Part shown: positions 23,923-33,466 of the stretch, one piece after another | Layout of the letters: each line of letters begins with the position of its first letter | How positions within the stretch are numbered: the first letter of the stretch is position 1 | From: a bacterium | Lineage (GTDB): Bacteria; SZUA-79; Acidulodesulfobacterales; Acidulodesulfobacteraceae | Direction: 5' to 3' | Assembly: GCA_021798875.1 (NCBI GenBank) | Contig: JAJZBN010000004.1 | Span: forward strand, 53,342-117,341 | DNA length: 64,000 bases | The notes under the pieces: model-generated | Seen by the model: only the letters and a program-made list of their open reading frames with translations | Told to the model about the DNA's origin: nothing | The model's database searches: none | Position numbers and translations under genes: made by a program

Positions 23923-25179
23923 TCAACCCTCCCATTTTTTGAATAGTAAAGTAGCGTTGGTTCCTCCGAAACCGAAAGAATTTGAAATGGCAAAATTTAT
24001 ATCCATTTTTTGAGCCGTATTAGGAACGTAATCAAGATCGCATTCTTCGTCTCTTTCTTCAAGATTAATAGTCGGCGGTATAATTCCCGTTTTAACGGTA
24101 AGCACGGTAGCAACCGCCTCTATTCCTCCTGCGGCTCCCAAAGAGTGTCCTATCATGGATTTAATAGAACTTATTTTAAGTTTATACGCTTTCTCTCCAA
24201 AAAGTTGTTTTATTGCTTTTGTTTCATTTAAATCGTTATAATACGTCGATGTTCCGTGGGCATTTACGTAATCTACGTCGTCCGGATTTATACCTCCGTC
24301 CTCTATTGCATTTTTCATACTGTAATACGCCCCTTTCGCTTCGGGATCCGGCGTAGATAAATGATATGCGTCCGAAGATACTCCGTATCCTACTATCTCG
24401 GCATATATTTCTGCTCCTCTTTCAAGTGCCGAATTCATTTCTTCCAAAATTAATATGCCTGCGCCTTCGCTTACTACGAAACCGTCCCTTTGTTTATCAA
24501 AAGGTCTTGAAGCCTTAGTCGGTTCATCGTTCCTTGTAGAAAGAGCTTTCATAGCATTAAAACCCGAAATACACAGAGGCGATATAGTAGATTCGGCTCC
24601 TCCGGCTATCATAGCATCGGCATCGCCTCTTGCAATAATTTTATAGGCGTCTCCTATAGAATTTGTACCGGTCGAACAAGCCGACACGGTACTTGCGTTA
24701 GGCCCTTTTGCTCCGGTCATTATAGAAACCTGCCCCGGAGCAAGATTTATCAAAAGCATGGGGATAAAAAACGGCGAAATCTTTTTGGGTCCGCTCTCTA
24801 AAAGCATAGAATGATATTTTTCTATAGTCATAAGACCGCCTATGCCGGCTCCAATCCAAACGCCTACCTTGTGGGCATTGTCATCGTTAATTTTAAGTCC
24901 CGATATATCCAATGCCATCTTAGACGCTCCTACGGCATAGTGTATAAACTGATCCATCTTTTTAACTTCTTTTTTTTCTATAAATTTTTCCGGATCAAAT
25001 CCTTTAACTTCGCCGGCTATTTTTGTGGCATAGCCTTCGGTATCGAATCTTGTAATAAGTCCTACGCCGCTTTCTCCTTTAATCATTCTTTCCCAAGAAG
25101 TTTCGGCATCGTTGCCAAGCGCCGTAATCATGGAATATCCCGTTACGACGACCCTTCTTTTGCAATTAATTTTTTCCAT
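23923..25179 (-). CDS. fabF: 3-oxoacyl-ACP synthase II
   Basis: A 418-residue condensing enzyme with the Cys-His-His triad: Cys in VSACSTGTNSIG, His in NAHGTSTYYND and His in KSMIGHSLGAAGG. It elongates acyl-ACP with malonyl-ACP. It follows acpP in the order acpP-fabF, as in most bacterial fatty-acid clusters. The N-terminus (MEKINCKRRVVVTGYSMIT) is a few residues longer than average. Confidence 0.96.
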   Translation of the reverse strand: MEKINCKRRVVVTGYSMITALGNDAETSWERMIKGESGVGLITRFDTEGYATKIAGEVKGFDPEKFIEKKEVKKMDQFIHYAVGASKMALDISGLKINDDNAHKVGVWIGAGIGGLMTIEKYHSMLLESGPKKISPFFIPMLLINLAPGQVSIMTGAKGPNASTVSACSTGTNSIGDAYKIIARGDADAMIAGGAESTISPLCISGFNAMKALSTRNDEPTKASRPFDKQRDGFVVSEGAGILILEEMNSALERGAEIYAEIVGYGVSSDAYHLSTPDPEAKGAYYSMKNAIEDGGINPDDVDYVNAHGTSTYYNDLNETKAIKQLFGEKAYKLKISSIKSMIGHSLGAAGGIEAVATVLTVKTGIIPPTINLEERDEECDLDYVPNTAQKMDINFAISNSFGFGGTNATLLFKKWEG

Positions 25180-25216
25180 AATAAGAATAATTTAGTACAT
25201 TGTAAAATAAATTATA

Positions 25217-25450
25217 TTATTTTGTATGTTCGTCGATATATGAAACGGCATTCTGAACCGTTTTAATTTTTTCGGCATCTTCGTCGGATATTTCTATCCC
25301 GAATTCTTCCTCGAAAGCCATTACTAATTCGACGGTATCTAAAGAATCTGCTCCGAGATCCTCAACGAAAGAAGCTTCGTTTGTAACTTCATCGGGCGTA
25401 ACTCCTAACTGCTCGACGATAATCTCTTTTACCTTGCTCTCCACTGACAT
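25217..25450 (-). CDS. acpP: Acyl carrier protein
   Basis: A 77-residue acidic helical protein with the phosphopantetheine attachment Ser in [12 protein letters not shown]. It carries the growing acyl chain for the Fab enzymes encoded around it. A very strong AGGAGGAGG ribosome-binding sequence precedes the ATG, as expected for a highly expressed protein. A palindromic repeat cluster separates it from the upstream fabG. Confidence 0.97.
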   Translation of the reverse strand: MSVESKVKEIIVEQLGVTPDEVTNEASFVEDLGADSLDTVELVMAFEEEFGIEISDEDAEKIKTVQNAVSYIDEHTK

Positions 25451-25479
25451 TTATTTTCACCTCCTCCTTATTATATTAT

Positions 25480-25586
25480 GGTGCCAGAATTCAATTCTGG
25501 CACCATCACAACTTTGAAAACAGGCCAGAATTCAATTCTGGCACCATCACAACTTTGAAAACAGGACAGAATTCAATTCTGGCCCT
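25480..25586. repeat. Tandem palindromic repeat cluster A (2.5 units)
   Basis: Three palindromes spaced 41-43 bp apart between fabG and acpP. The first (25480-25504) is perfect, with 12-nt arms GGTGCCAGAATT/AATTCTGGCACC around one C. The connecting sequence CATCACAACTTTGAAAACA is identical in both spacers. The third, partial unit ends 4 bp before the fabG stop. The layout resembles REP/BIME-type elements. The transcript of the fab operon would carry these as strong hairpins. Confidence 0.8.
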
Positions 25587-25589
25587 GCG

Positions 25590-26342
25590 TTACATATACA
25601 TCCCGCCGTTGACGTTTAAAACGGTGCCAGTAATATAGGCCGAAAGTTCGGAACATAAGAAGAGAACTGCATTTGCTATCTCCTCCGGTTCGGCTATTTT
25701 GTTTAAAGGAATACTTTTTTTAATGGCATCTTTTACGTCTTCAGACAGTTTATCGGTCATTACCGTCCTTATAAATCCTGGGGCTATCGCATTTGCGAGT
25801 ATTCCTCTTGCCGCATATTCTTTTGCTATAGATTTTGTAAAAGCTATAATGCCCGCTTTAGAAGCGGCATAGTTAGCCTGACCCGTATTGCCGATTTCTC
25901 CTATAACCGAGGCAATGCTTATTATTCTTCCGGACTTTGCCTTAAACATATGTTTTAATACATTTTTGGTAATATAAAACATGCCGTTAAGATTGATGTC
26001 AATAACATCCAACCAGTCTTCGTCGCTCATCCTTATAAGCAGTCCGTCTTTAACGATTCCGGCATTATTTACGAGAATATCTATCTTGGATTCTTTAGCT
26101 ATAATCGCATTAACCGTATCGGAAATTTTTTCTGAATTTTTAACGTTTGAAGTATAAAAATCAAAATCGTCCGATATTTTTTTAATTTCATCTTTAACGG
26201 TTTCAAATCTTTTATCGTCGATATCGATTATTATAACTCTTGCGCCTGCATTAAGCAAAACCTTAGATATAGACAGTCCTATTCCGGAAGAACCTCCCGT
26301 CACAACTGCAACTTTACCTTTCAGGTCAATATTAACGGACAT
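25590..26342 (-). CDS. fabG: 3-oxoacyl-ACP reductase
   Basis: A 250-residue short-chain dehydrogenase. The NAD(P)-binding VVTGGSSGIG is near the N-terminus, NNAG (VNNAGIVKDG) follows, the catalytic Ser is in SIASVIGEIG and the YxxxK is YAASK; it ends GTVLNVNGGMYM. It reduces 3-oxoacyl-ACP in fatty acid elongation. Position between fabD and acpP supports FabG over other members of this large family. Confidence 0.95.
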   Translation of the reverse strand: MSVNIDLKGKVAVVTGGSSGIGLSISKVLLNAGARVIIIDIDDKRFETVKDEIKKISDDFDFYTSNVKNSEKISDTVNAIIAKESKIDILVNNAGIVKDGLLIRMSDEDWLDVIDINLNGMFYITKNVLKHMFKAKSGRIISIASVIGEIGNTGQANYAASKAGIIAFTKSIAKEYAARGILANAIAPGFIRTVMTDKLSEDVKDAIKKSIPLNKIAEPEEIANAVLFLCSELSAYITGTVLNVNGGMYM

Positions 26343-26369
26343 AAAACGCTCCTGTCTTTAATAAATTTA

Positions 26370-27350
26370 TCAGTTTTCTAATTTTATTTTATCTAATTCT
26401 TTAAGCGAATCTACGGAATTAATAGAAACGGCGTCTGCATTTTTATCTATTCTTTTAATTAATCCGCTTAATACGTTAGACGGTCCAATTTCTATAAACT
26501 TAGTCACTCCGGATATTTTCTCCATATTTATTATTAAATCTTTCCACATAACCGGCGATGTTATCTGCTCCAAAAGAAGCCTGACCGCATCGTCTTTTTT
26601 AAAATAATTTAGCGAAGTTGCATTGGAAAATATTTCAAAACTTGCATCGTTAAAACGGCTATCGTCTATAAACGATGACAGGTTTTCCTTCGCTTTAACC
26701 ATAAAAGGCGTATGAAAAGGGGCGCTTACCGGAAGCATAACTATTTTTTTTGCCCCTTTTTCCTTAAGCAGTGCGCACGTTTCGTCTATAAAAGACGAAA
26801 TTCCGGATATTACCGTCTGAATCGAAGAATTTAAGTTTGCTATAAAGACCCCTTCTTCGTTTTTTGAATTATTTACCTCTTTTATAACGTTTTTTATTAT
26901 TTCGTCGTCAAGTCCTATAACTGCCGCCATTTTGCCGAAACCAACGGGACAAGCGGTCTGCATAAACAATCCTCTTTTTTTGACTATTAAAAGAGCATAA
27001 TTAAAATCGACGCTTCCTGCCGAAACATTTGCGGTATATTCTCCCAAACTATGTCCGGATACGCATTTCGGCTTTAATCCGAATTCTTTTTCTATTACTC
27101 TGAGTATGGCAATGCTTAGGGTTAAAAGCGCAGGCTGTGTATTTTCCGTAAGGTTTAATGTGCTTTCATCGCCGCCGAGAATCAATTCTTTCATATCCTG
27201 TTTTAAAACATCGGAAGATTCTTCCAAAACATGGCGCGCTTCGCTGAAATTTTCAAAAAAATCTTTCCCCATTCCTATATACTGAGAACCTTGACCTGGA
27301 AAAACAAACGCAATATTTGAATTTAAATTTAAAGGTTTTTCAATTTTCAT
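26370..27350 (-). CDS. fabD: Malonyl-CoA:ACP transacylase
   Basis: A 326-residue protein with VFPGQGSQY at the start and the catalytic Ser in VSGHSLGEYTAN; the partner His is in VSAPFHTPFM. It loads malonyl groups from CoA onto ACP. It is flanked by fabK and fabG in a typical fatty-acid operon. Confidence 0.95.
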   Translation of the reverse strand: MKIEKPLNLNSNIAFVFPGQGSQYIGMGKDFFENFSEARHVLEESSDVLKQDMKELILGGDESTLNLTENTQPALLTLSIAILRVIEKEFGLKPKCVSGHSLGEYTANVSAGSVDFNYALLIVKKRGLFMQTACPVGFGKMAAVIGLDDEIIKNVIKEVNNSKNEEGVFIANLNSSIQTVISGISSFIDETCALLKEKGAKKIVMLPVSAPFHTPFMVKAKENLSSFIDDSRFNDASFEIFSNATSLNYFKKDDAVRLLLEQITSPVMWKDLIINMEKISGVTKFIEIGPSNVLSGLIKRIDKNADAVSINSVDSLKELDKIKLEN

Positions 27351-27387
27351 AAATTTTATAAAAAATAAAATATAATTTAAAATATAA

Positions 27388-28335
27388 TTAATTCGTTAAA
27401 AATTTTCCTGAGTTTTTGAAAAACGCTTCCGTTTGCGAAACAATTTCGTCTATAACTTCTTTTACGGTTTTCTCTTCTTTTATGAGCCCTGCTATCTGAC
27501 CGCTCATTAAAGAACCCATTTCCGCATCGCCGTTAACCGACGCCGCTCTTAATTTTCCCGTTCCAAGTTTTTCGTATTCTTCAATCGGCGCACATTTTTC
27601 TTCAAGTTCAAGAAACATTTTAGCAAGCTTGTTTTTTAAAACTCTGACTGGATGTCCGGTCGGTCTTCCAGTAACGACGGTATCTCTGTCGGACGCTTTT
27701 ATAACGGAATTTTTCCAGTTCTGATGTATATGGCACTCTTTTGTCGCAAGAAACCTCGTTCCCATCTGAATACCGCTCGCCCCTAGACATAACGCCGCCG
27801 CAAAACCCCTGTAATCGGCAATACCGCCTGCGGCTATTACCGGAATATTAACGGCGTCTGCAACCTGAGGAACCAAAGCCATAGTAGTAATTTCGCCTAT
27901 ATGTCCGCCTGACTCCGTGCCTTCCGCAATTACGGCATCTGCTCCGGCTTTTTCCATTCTTTTCGCAAGAGCCGTAGAAGGTATGACGGGTATAACCTTT
28001 ATTCCTGCATCATGAAACTTTTTTATGTAAGGGCCCGCATTGCCCGCCCCTGTAGTAACTACCGAGACTTTTTCTTTTATTACCGCATCAATAAGTTCGT
28101 CGATATAGCTTAAATATAATATAAGATTAACTCCGAACGGTTTGTCCGTGTTTTCTTTTGCCTTCCTTATTTCCTGCACGACAAGATCCGGCGGCATCTG
28201 TCCCGCGCCTATAATGCCCAAACCACCTGCATTTGAAACGGCCGAAGCAAGTTGGTAGTTGGATGCCCACGCCATACCGCCCTGAAATACCGGATATTTT
28301 ATTCCAAGAATATCGCAGACAGGAGATTTTATCAT
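27388..28335 (-). CDS. fabK: Enoyl-ACP reductase II (FMN-dependent)
   Basis: A 315-residue TIM-barrel flavoprotein of the FabK/nitronate monooxygenase family: YPVFQGGMAWASN at the N-terminus, the conserved AEGTESGGHIG and the phosphate-binding IPVIAAGGIADYRG. Its position between fabH and fabD makes it the enoyl-ACP reductase rather than a nitronate monooxygenase. No FabI-type reductase is in this cluster, so this organism may rely on the triclosan-insensitive enzyme. Confidence 0.92.
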   Translation of the reverse strand: MIKSPVCDILGIKYPVFQGGMAWASNYQLASAVSNAGGLGIIGAGQMPPDLVVQEIRKAKENTDKPFGVNLILYLSYIDELIDAVIKEKVSVVTTGAGNAGPYIKKFHDAGIKVIPVIPSTALAKRMEKAGADAVIAEGTESGGHIGEITTMALVPQVADAVNIPVIAAGGIADYRGFAAALCLGASGIQMGTRFLATKECHIHQNWKNSVIKASDRDTVVTGRPTGHPVRVLKNKLAKMFLELEEKCAPIEEYEKLGTGKLRAASVNGDAEMGSLMSGQIAGLIKEEKTVKEVIDEIVSQTEAFFKNSGKFLTN

Positions 28336-28341
28336 TTTATT

Positions 28342-29325
28342 CTACCACCTTATTATAGAAGAAGCCCATGTTAAACCTGCGCCTATAGCATCTATAAGTA
28401 CTATGTCGTTTTCATTAATTCTGCCAGACTTATAAGCTTCATCGAGAGCAATCGGTATGGAACCGCTTGAAGTATTGCCGTATTTTTCAACGTTAACGAA
28501 AACTCTTTCCATGGGAAATTTTAATTTTTTCGCCGTAGCTTCTATAATTCTGACATTGGCCTGGTGCGGAACGAATAAATTTATGTCTTCGGGTTTAAGT
28601 CCGTTAAAATCTATCGCTTCCTGCGCTATATCTTTAAGATAATTTACGGCATATCTGAACAGTTCCGAACCTTTCATTTTTATATAGTGCTCGCGGCCGT
28701 TAACGCTTTCAAAACTGGCGGGCATTAAAGAACCGCCGGCTTTCAGCATTAGAATATCGTCGTGCCCGCCTTCGGAATGCATATGCGTAGAAAGAATACC
28801 GCGGTTATTTTGAATATTTGCCGTCAATACCACGGCCCCGCCGCCGTCTCCGAATAAAACGCAGGTCGACCTATCTTCGTAATCGGTTATTCTTGAAAGA
28901 AGATCCGCGCCTATAACTAAAACATTTTTATATTTTCCGGATTTAATAAAACTGTCGGCAATCGACAATGAATATATAAAACCGCTGCAACCCGCGCTGA
29001 TATCGAAAGCAGCCGCATTCTTAAGCCCCAGTTTGTTCTGCACTATACAGGCAGTCGACGGGAAAATCATATCCGGGGTTATTGTCCCGACAAGTATAAG
29101 CTCTATATCTTCAGGTTTTAAACCTGAAATATCTAATGCTTTTTTTGCCGCAGCCGCCGCTATGTCGGATGTCGTCAAGCCCTTTTCAGCAATTCTCCTT
29201 TCTTTGATGCCGGTTCTGGATATAATCCATTCGTCGGACGTGTCCACTATATTACACAGTTCTTCGTTCGTCAATACTTTTTCCGGAACGAATGAACCGA
29301 TTCCGGCTATTTTTGAATATATCAA
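28342..29325 (-). CDS. fabH: 3-oxoacyl-ACP synthase III
   Basis: A 327-residue initiating condensing enzyme. The triad is present: Cys in ISAGCSGFIY, His in VPHQANVRII and Asn in YGNTSSGSIPI. It joins acetyl-CoA to malonyl-ACP. Spacing to fabK is 6 nt and to plsX 24 nt, so they form one operon. Confidence 0.96.
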   Translation of the reverse strand: MIYSKIAGIGSFVPEKVLTNEELCNIVDTSDEWIISRTGIKERRIAEKGLTTSDIAAAAAKKALDISGLKPEDIELILVGTITPDMIFPSTACIVQNKLGLKNAAAFDISAGCSGFIYSLSIADSFIKSGKYKNVLVIGADLLSRITDYEDRSTCVLFGDGGGAVVLTANIQNNRGILSTHMHSEGGHDDILMLKAGGSLMPASFESVNGREHYIKMKGSELFRYAVNYLKDIAQEAIDFNGLKPEDINLFVPHQANVRIIEATAKKLKFPMERVFVNVEKYGNTSSGSIPIALDEAYKSGRINENDIVLIDAIGAGLTWASSIIRW

Positions 29326-29349
29326 CTTAAATTAAACTCCGTAATTAAA

Positions 29350-30363
29350 TTAATTTGGAATATTTTTGGCATTTGCTTCTATTTTATTGCTTATATTATG
29401 TATAATGCCTTTTTCTACGAAATGCTTTGCTACCAATATTGCGCTCGTTAAAGCTTTTGGAGTGGCTCCGCCATGCGCTATAAAAGCGGCTCCGTTAACG
29501 CCAAGCAAAGGCGCTCCGCCGTATTCGTTATGATCCACGAGCTTTTTAAATTTTTTTAAAGATTTTCTTGCCATAAAAAAACCGCACTTTGCCATAAAAC
29601 TTTTATTTATTTCTTCTCTTAAAAGATTAAAAATAGTCTCCGCCAATGTTTCCGCCGCTTTCAATATAACGTTTCCAGTAAAACCGTCGCAAACGACGAC
29701 ATCGACTTTGCCGTTAAAAACTTCTCTTCCTTCCACGTATCCGAAAAAATTCAAATCGGTATTTTTAATTATAGCAAATGCTTCTCTCGTCAGGTCGTTT
29801 CCCTTGGATGCTTCTTCGCCGTTGCTTAATAATCCTACCTTTGGGTTGGCGATTCCCTTCATAAACGAAGCATATTCCGAACCCATTATGGCAAATTCCG
29901 CAAGATGATATGGTTTAACGTCAACGTTAGCCCCTGCGTCTATTAAAACGGTATATCCTCCGACTGCCGGCATAATCGTGGCTATCGCAGGTCTGTCAAT
30001 TCCGTTAATTCTTTTAAAAACAAACATGGCAATGGCTAAGGAAGCTCCGCTGTTACCTGCACTTATGATTGCATCGGCTTCATTCTTTTTTACTAATTCG
30101 TAAGCTACGCGCATTGAAGAATTTTTTTTATTTCTTACTATAGCAGAAGGCGAATCTTCCATAGTTATACGTTCAGGCGCATGAACTATTTTAATTCTGG
30201 AACCGTCATAATTGTTTTTTTTAAGAGCATCCTTTAAAGCGGTTTCATCGCCGGTTATAGTTATTTCTATATCCTTGTTTGACTCAACTGCGGCTATAGC
30301 GCCGATAACTTCAGGCTCCGGAGCCTTGTCCGAACCGAAACCGTCTAAAGCGATTCTAATCAT
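29350..30363 (-). CDS. plsX: Phosphate acyltransferase PlsX
   Basis: A 337-residue protein starting IRIALDGFGSDKAPE, with SAGNSGA and DAGANVDVKP as in PlsX. It converts acyl-ACP to acyl-phosphate, the first step of phospholipid synthesis through PlsY. The order rpmF-plsX-fabH is the classical one. The GG-for-GGD change in the first motif (FGSD instead of GGD) lies outside known catalytic residues. Confidence 0.94.
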   Translation of the reverse strand: MIRIALDGFGSDKAPEPEVIGAIAAVESNKDIEITITGDETALKDALKKNNYDGSRIKIVHAPERITMEDSPSAIVRNKKNSSMRVAYELVKKNEADAIISAGNSGASLAIAMFVFKRINGIDRPAIATIMPAVGGYTVLIDAGANVDVKPYHLAEFAIMGSEYASFMKGIANPKVGLLSNGEEASKGNDLTREAFAIIKNTDLNFFGYVEGREVFNGKVDVVVCDGFTGNVILKAAETLAETIFNLLREEINKSFMAKCGFFMARKSLKKFKKLVDHNEYGGAPLLGVNGAAFIAHGGATPKALTSAILVAKHFVEKGIIHNISNKIEANAKNIPN

Positions 30364-30402
30364 TAACAGTCTCCAAGTTTACGCATGGGCGTCCGCTTTT
30401 AT

Positions 30403-30594
30403 TTAAGATTTTTCCTGCGCTTTTTCCGCTACTATTTTTCTGCCTTTATAAGTTTTGCAGCTTGGACACATTCTGTGAGGGAGAACAGGTTCTCCGCAAT
30501 TAGGGCATTTTGAATAATTAACGGGTGTAAGGCTGTCATGCGTCCTTCTTTTATCCCTTCTGCATTTTGAATGTCTTTTCTTTGGATTTGCCAT
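30403..30594 (-). CDS. rpmF: 50S ribosomal protein L32
   Basis: A 63-residue basic protein, MANPKKRHSKCRRDKRRTH, followed by a zinc ribbon with CPNCG and CPSC. This is the Cys-containing (C+) form of L32. The DUF177 gene that often precedes rpmF is not present; valS lies upstream instead. Confidence 0.97.
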   Translation of the reverse strand: MANPKKRHSKCRRDKRRTHDSLTPVNYSKCPNCGEPVLPHRMCPSCKTYKGRKIVAEKAQEKS

Positions 30595-30693
30595 TTGAAA
30601 TTCTCCTATTTGTCTTATATAAAAAAATTATAAAAATATATGCGCTTTATTCTTAAAGCTATATTATTAAATTAAAATTATAAAAAGTCAATT

Positions 30694-33204
30694 TCATTTT
30701 TCTAAAGCTATTAAAATATTATCGTCGGAGGTCTTAAAATCTGCTTTATCGGAAAAAATTAAACGCTCGGCTCTGACCGCCGACCTTATATCTTCGGAAA
30801 TGTCGTTTATAATTTCTATATAGTCCTGATTTAACGCCTGAATCAAGATTTTATGTACTTTATGATTCTGGTGAAGATTTAAATTAGTGCGCAGTTTCCT
30901 TGAAGCTTCAAGAATTTTCAGCAATATCGTCGAATATTTTAAAGAATCGTTAAAAACTAAATCGTTTCTATATTCCGGCCAAAAAGATTTATGTATGCTT
31001 TTATCTTTTTCATATCTTTTATAGAACGACAGATACAGTTCTTCGGTTATAAACGGCATGAAAGGCGCAAACATTTTAACCGCATTTAAAGAAATAAAAT
31101 ACATAGTATTCAGTACGGTTTTTTTTCTTTCGGAGCTTTCTTCGTTTTCGTCCCAAAACACGTTTTTTATGATTTCAAGATAGTTATCGCAGTATGAATT
31201 ATAGAAAAAATCCTGAAGGGTTCTCATACACAGAGAATATTCGTAAGACTCCATATAATTGCCGCAAGATCTCAGCGTGTTTTCGAATTCAGTCAATATC
31301 CACTCGTCTATGCGGCTAAGTTTAAGCTCTTTTATATTTTTTTCGTAAGGGTTAAAATTGGATTCCGTGTTAGTTATTAAAAACCTTACGGCATTCCATA
31401 TTTTAATAGTCAATCTTCTGCCGTTTGCAACGTCTTCTTCGCTGAAACGAAGATCCTGTCCTAAATTTGCCTTAGATGCCCAGTATCTTAGGGCATCTGC
31501 GGAATACTTGACGGTTATTTCCTCGGGGCTTACAAAATTCCCCAAGCTTTTAGACATCTTCTTTCCGTTTTTGTCTAAACCCCATCCGCTTATCATTACG
31601 TCTTTGAAAGGTATGTCTCCAGTGTGGTAAATTGATTTGACGACAGTATAAAAAAGCCAGGTGCGTATAATTTCCTGAGCTTGCGGACGCAGCCCCATAG
31701 GATAAATAGTATTATAAAGTTTTTTGCTCTCTGCGTCTTCGTATGACCATAATGAATTTATAAGAGGCGTAAGCGACGACGTCATCCAAGTGTCCATAAC
31801 GTCGTTTTCGGGGATCAATTTGCTTCCGCCGCATTTTTTGCATTTCGAATTTACCGGCATACTTACTGCAGGATCTACGGGAATTTCGTTTTCTGAAGCA
31901 ACGACCGTTTCTCCGCATTCGGAACAGTACCAAACCGGAAAAGGAACCCCGTAAAATCTCTGCCTCGAAATATTCCAGTCCCATTTAAGATTATTAATCC
32001 ATTCATCGTATCTGGCTTTCATAAACTGAGGATACCAAGACATTTTGTTGCCGGCATCTATAAATTTTTCTTTATTTTCTAAAATTTTTATAAACCACTG
32101 TTCGGCTAAAATAAATTCGACCGGCGTCGAACACCTGTCGTGAACTCCAACGTTATGATTCAGAGGCTTTTCAAACTTTATAAGGGACATTTTTCTTAAA
32201 TCTTCGACTATACCTTTTTTAGCGTCCCTGACGTTTAATCCTTTATAGCCGCCCGATAATTCGTTTAATCTTCCCGACCTATCTATTATAATTGCAGTAT
32301 CTAAATTATGCTCCTTCCATTTTTTAACGTCTTCAGCATCGCCCCACGTACAGACCATCATAAGTCCCGACCCGTAAGACATATCGACGGACTCGTCGTA
32401 TTTAACCGGAACTTTTTTATTGTACAGCGGAGTTTTGACGCTCTTACCTTCTAAAAAACGATATCTTTCGTCTGCAGGATTAGCGTAAACGGCAACGCAT
32501 CCTCCGAGCAGCTCCGGACGCGTCGTAGATATAATAAGGCTTTTGCCTTCATCGGATTTAAATTCTATATCGTAAAGTACGCCCGCGAATTCTTCAAGAA
32601 CTACGTCTGCCTGAGCAAGAGAAGTTCTGCACTGCGGACACCAAAGTATAGGTTCGTTGCGCCGCTCAATAAGGCCTTTGCCGTAAAGGTCGATAAACGA
32701 TTTCTGGGCGGTCTTTCTGCATCTTTCGTCTATCGTGGAATACGACAAATTATAGTCGGCGCTTATTCCTACCGATCTCCATAGCGATTTGTATATATCT
32801 ATTCCTATTTTTGTTTCTTTAAGGCATAAATCTATAAATTCTTCTCTCGTAATTTTAGATTTATTGATTTTATATTTTTTTTCAACGTAACGTTCGGTCG
32901 GAAGACCGTTGTCGTCGAAACCCATGGGATAGAAAACGTTAAAACCCTTCATCCTTTTATATCTTATAATAAATTCCGCCTGCGAATAGCTCATTACATG
33001 TCCGACATGCAGATGCGCCGACGAAACATAAGGAGGCGGAGTATCGACCGAATAAACAACTTTTCCTTTATCTTCCGAAGAAAATTTATAAATATCGTTG
33101 TCTTCCCAATATTTAGATATTTTTTCCTCTACCGATTTGTGATCGTAATTTTTGGGAAAATCCTTGAAATTTGTAAAATCGTTTTTTTCTTGCTTTTCTT
33201 GCAT
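30694..33204 (-). CDS. valS: Valyl-tRNA synthetase
   Basis: An 836-residue class I synthetase. The HIGH motif appears as LHVGH after DTPPPYVSSA, KMSKS is KKMSKSLGN, and the editing domain has STTRPELLGG. Two zinc-knuckle pairs are visible (WCPQC, and CSEC with CKKC). It lacks the long C-terminal coiled coil of E. coli ValS and is about 115 residues shorter, which fits the archaeal/rickettsial-type ValS. It heads the minus-strand cluster that runs to rph. Confidence 0.92.
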   Translation of the reverse strand: MQEKQEKNDFTNFKDFPKNYDHKSVEEKISKYWEDNDIYKFSSEDKGKVVYSVDTPPPYVSSAHLHVGHVMSYSQAEFIIRYKRMKGFNVFYPMGFDDNGLPTERYVEKKYKINKSKITREEFIDLCLKETKIGIDIYKSLWRSVGISADYNLSYSTIDERCRKTAQKSFIDLYGKGLIERRNEPILWCPQCRTSLAQADVVLEEFAGVLYDIEFKSDEGKSLIISTTRPELLGGCVAVYANPADERYRFLEGKSVKTPLYNKKVPVKYDESVDMSYGSGLMMVCTWGDAEDVKKWKEHNLDTAIIIDRSGRLNELSGGYKGLNVRDAKKGIVEDLRKMSLIKFEKPLNHNVGVHDRCSTPVEFILAEQWFIKILENKEKFIDAGNKMSWYPQFMKARYDEWINNLKWDWNISRQRFYGVPFPVWYCSECGETVVASENEIPVDPAVSMPVNSKCKKCGGSKLIPENDVMDTWMTSSLTPLINSLWSYEDAESKKLYNTIYPMGLRPQAQEIIRTWLFYTVVKSIYHTGDIPFKDVMISGWGLDKNGKKMSKSLGNFVSPEEITVKYSADALRYWASKANLGQDLRFSEEDVANGRRLTIKIWNAVRFLITNTESNFNPYEKNIKELKLSRIDEWILTEFENTLRSCGNYMESYEYSLCMRTLQDFFYNSYCDNYLEIIKNVFWDENEESSERKKTVLNTMYFISLNAVKMFAPFMPFITEELYLSFYKRYEKDKSIHKSFWPEYRNDLVFNDSLKYSTILLKILEASRKLRTNLNLHQNHKVHKILIQALNQDYIEIINDISEDIRSAVRAERLIFSDKADFKTSDDNILIALEK

Positions 33205-33258
33205 AGTTTTTCAAGTTTAGCAATTTTTTATTAAAAAATCAACTTTCTCTTTTTAAAT

Positions 33259-33350
33259 ACAGGGACAGAATTCAATTCTGTCCCTGTCACAAATTGGAGA
33301 AAAGGACAGAATTCAATTCTGTCCCTGTCACAAATTGGAGAAAAGGACAG
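33259..33350. repeat. Tandem palindromic repeat cluster B
   Basis: Two full palindromes and a start of a third, period about 41-46 bp, between the divergent valS and dnaX. The first palindrome (33259-33287) has 14-nt arms ACAGGGACAGAATT/AATTCTGTCCCTGT around one C. The connector CACAAATTGGAGAAAAGG is repeated exactly and resembles the connector of cluster A. Same repeat family with a different outer sequence. Confidence 0.8.
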
Positions 33351-33355
33351 GAAGG

Positions 33356-33438
33356 AAAAGGTGTCAGATTAATTTTTTGCATACTAAACAGTAAATGAAC
33401 ATAAAAAGTATTTGTAAAAAATTAATCTGACACCTTTT
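33356..33438. repeat. 83-bp inverted-repeat element
   Basis: A 23-bp perfect inverted repeat (33356-33378 and 33416-33438; outer part AAAAGGTGTCAGATT / AATCTGACACCTTTT) around a 37-nt AT-rich centre. It sits 16 bp after palindromic cluster B and its right end reaches into the dnaX promoter. It looks like a miniature transposon-like or REP-type hairpin element. No target-site duplication is obvious. Confidence 0.75.
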
Positions 33439-33453
33439 CAGTATAAAATATGA

Positions 33454-33459
33454 TATAAT
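33454..33459 (+). promoter_or_regulatory. -10 element of dnaX
   Basis: A consensus TATAAT ending 7 nt before the dnaX ATG (33467), so transcription would begin at the start codon. The -35 region falls in the right arm of the inverted-repeat element and is weak (CACCTT or similar). No ribosome-binding site is visible. Confidence 0.45.
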
Positions 33460-33466
33460 TGTTAAA

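Noticed and set aside
33259..33350. Repeat-spacer-repeat pattern resembling a CRISPR array.
   Set aside because: Units are palindromes with identical connectors, not unique spacers, and only two to three units occur; the same holds for 25480-25586.
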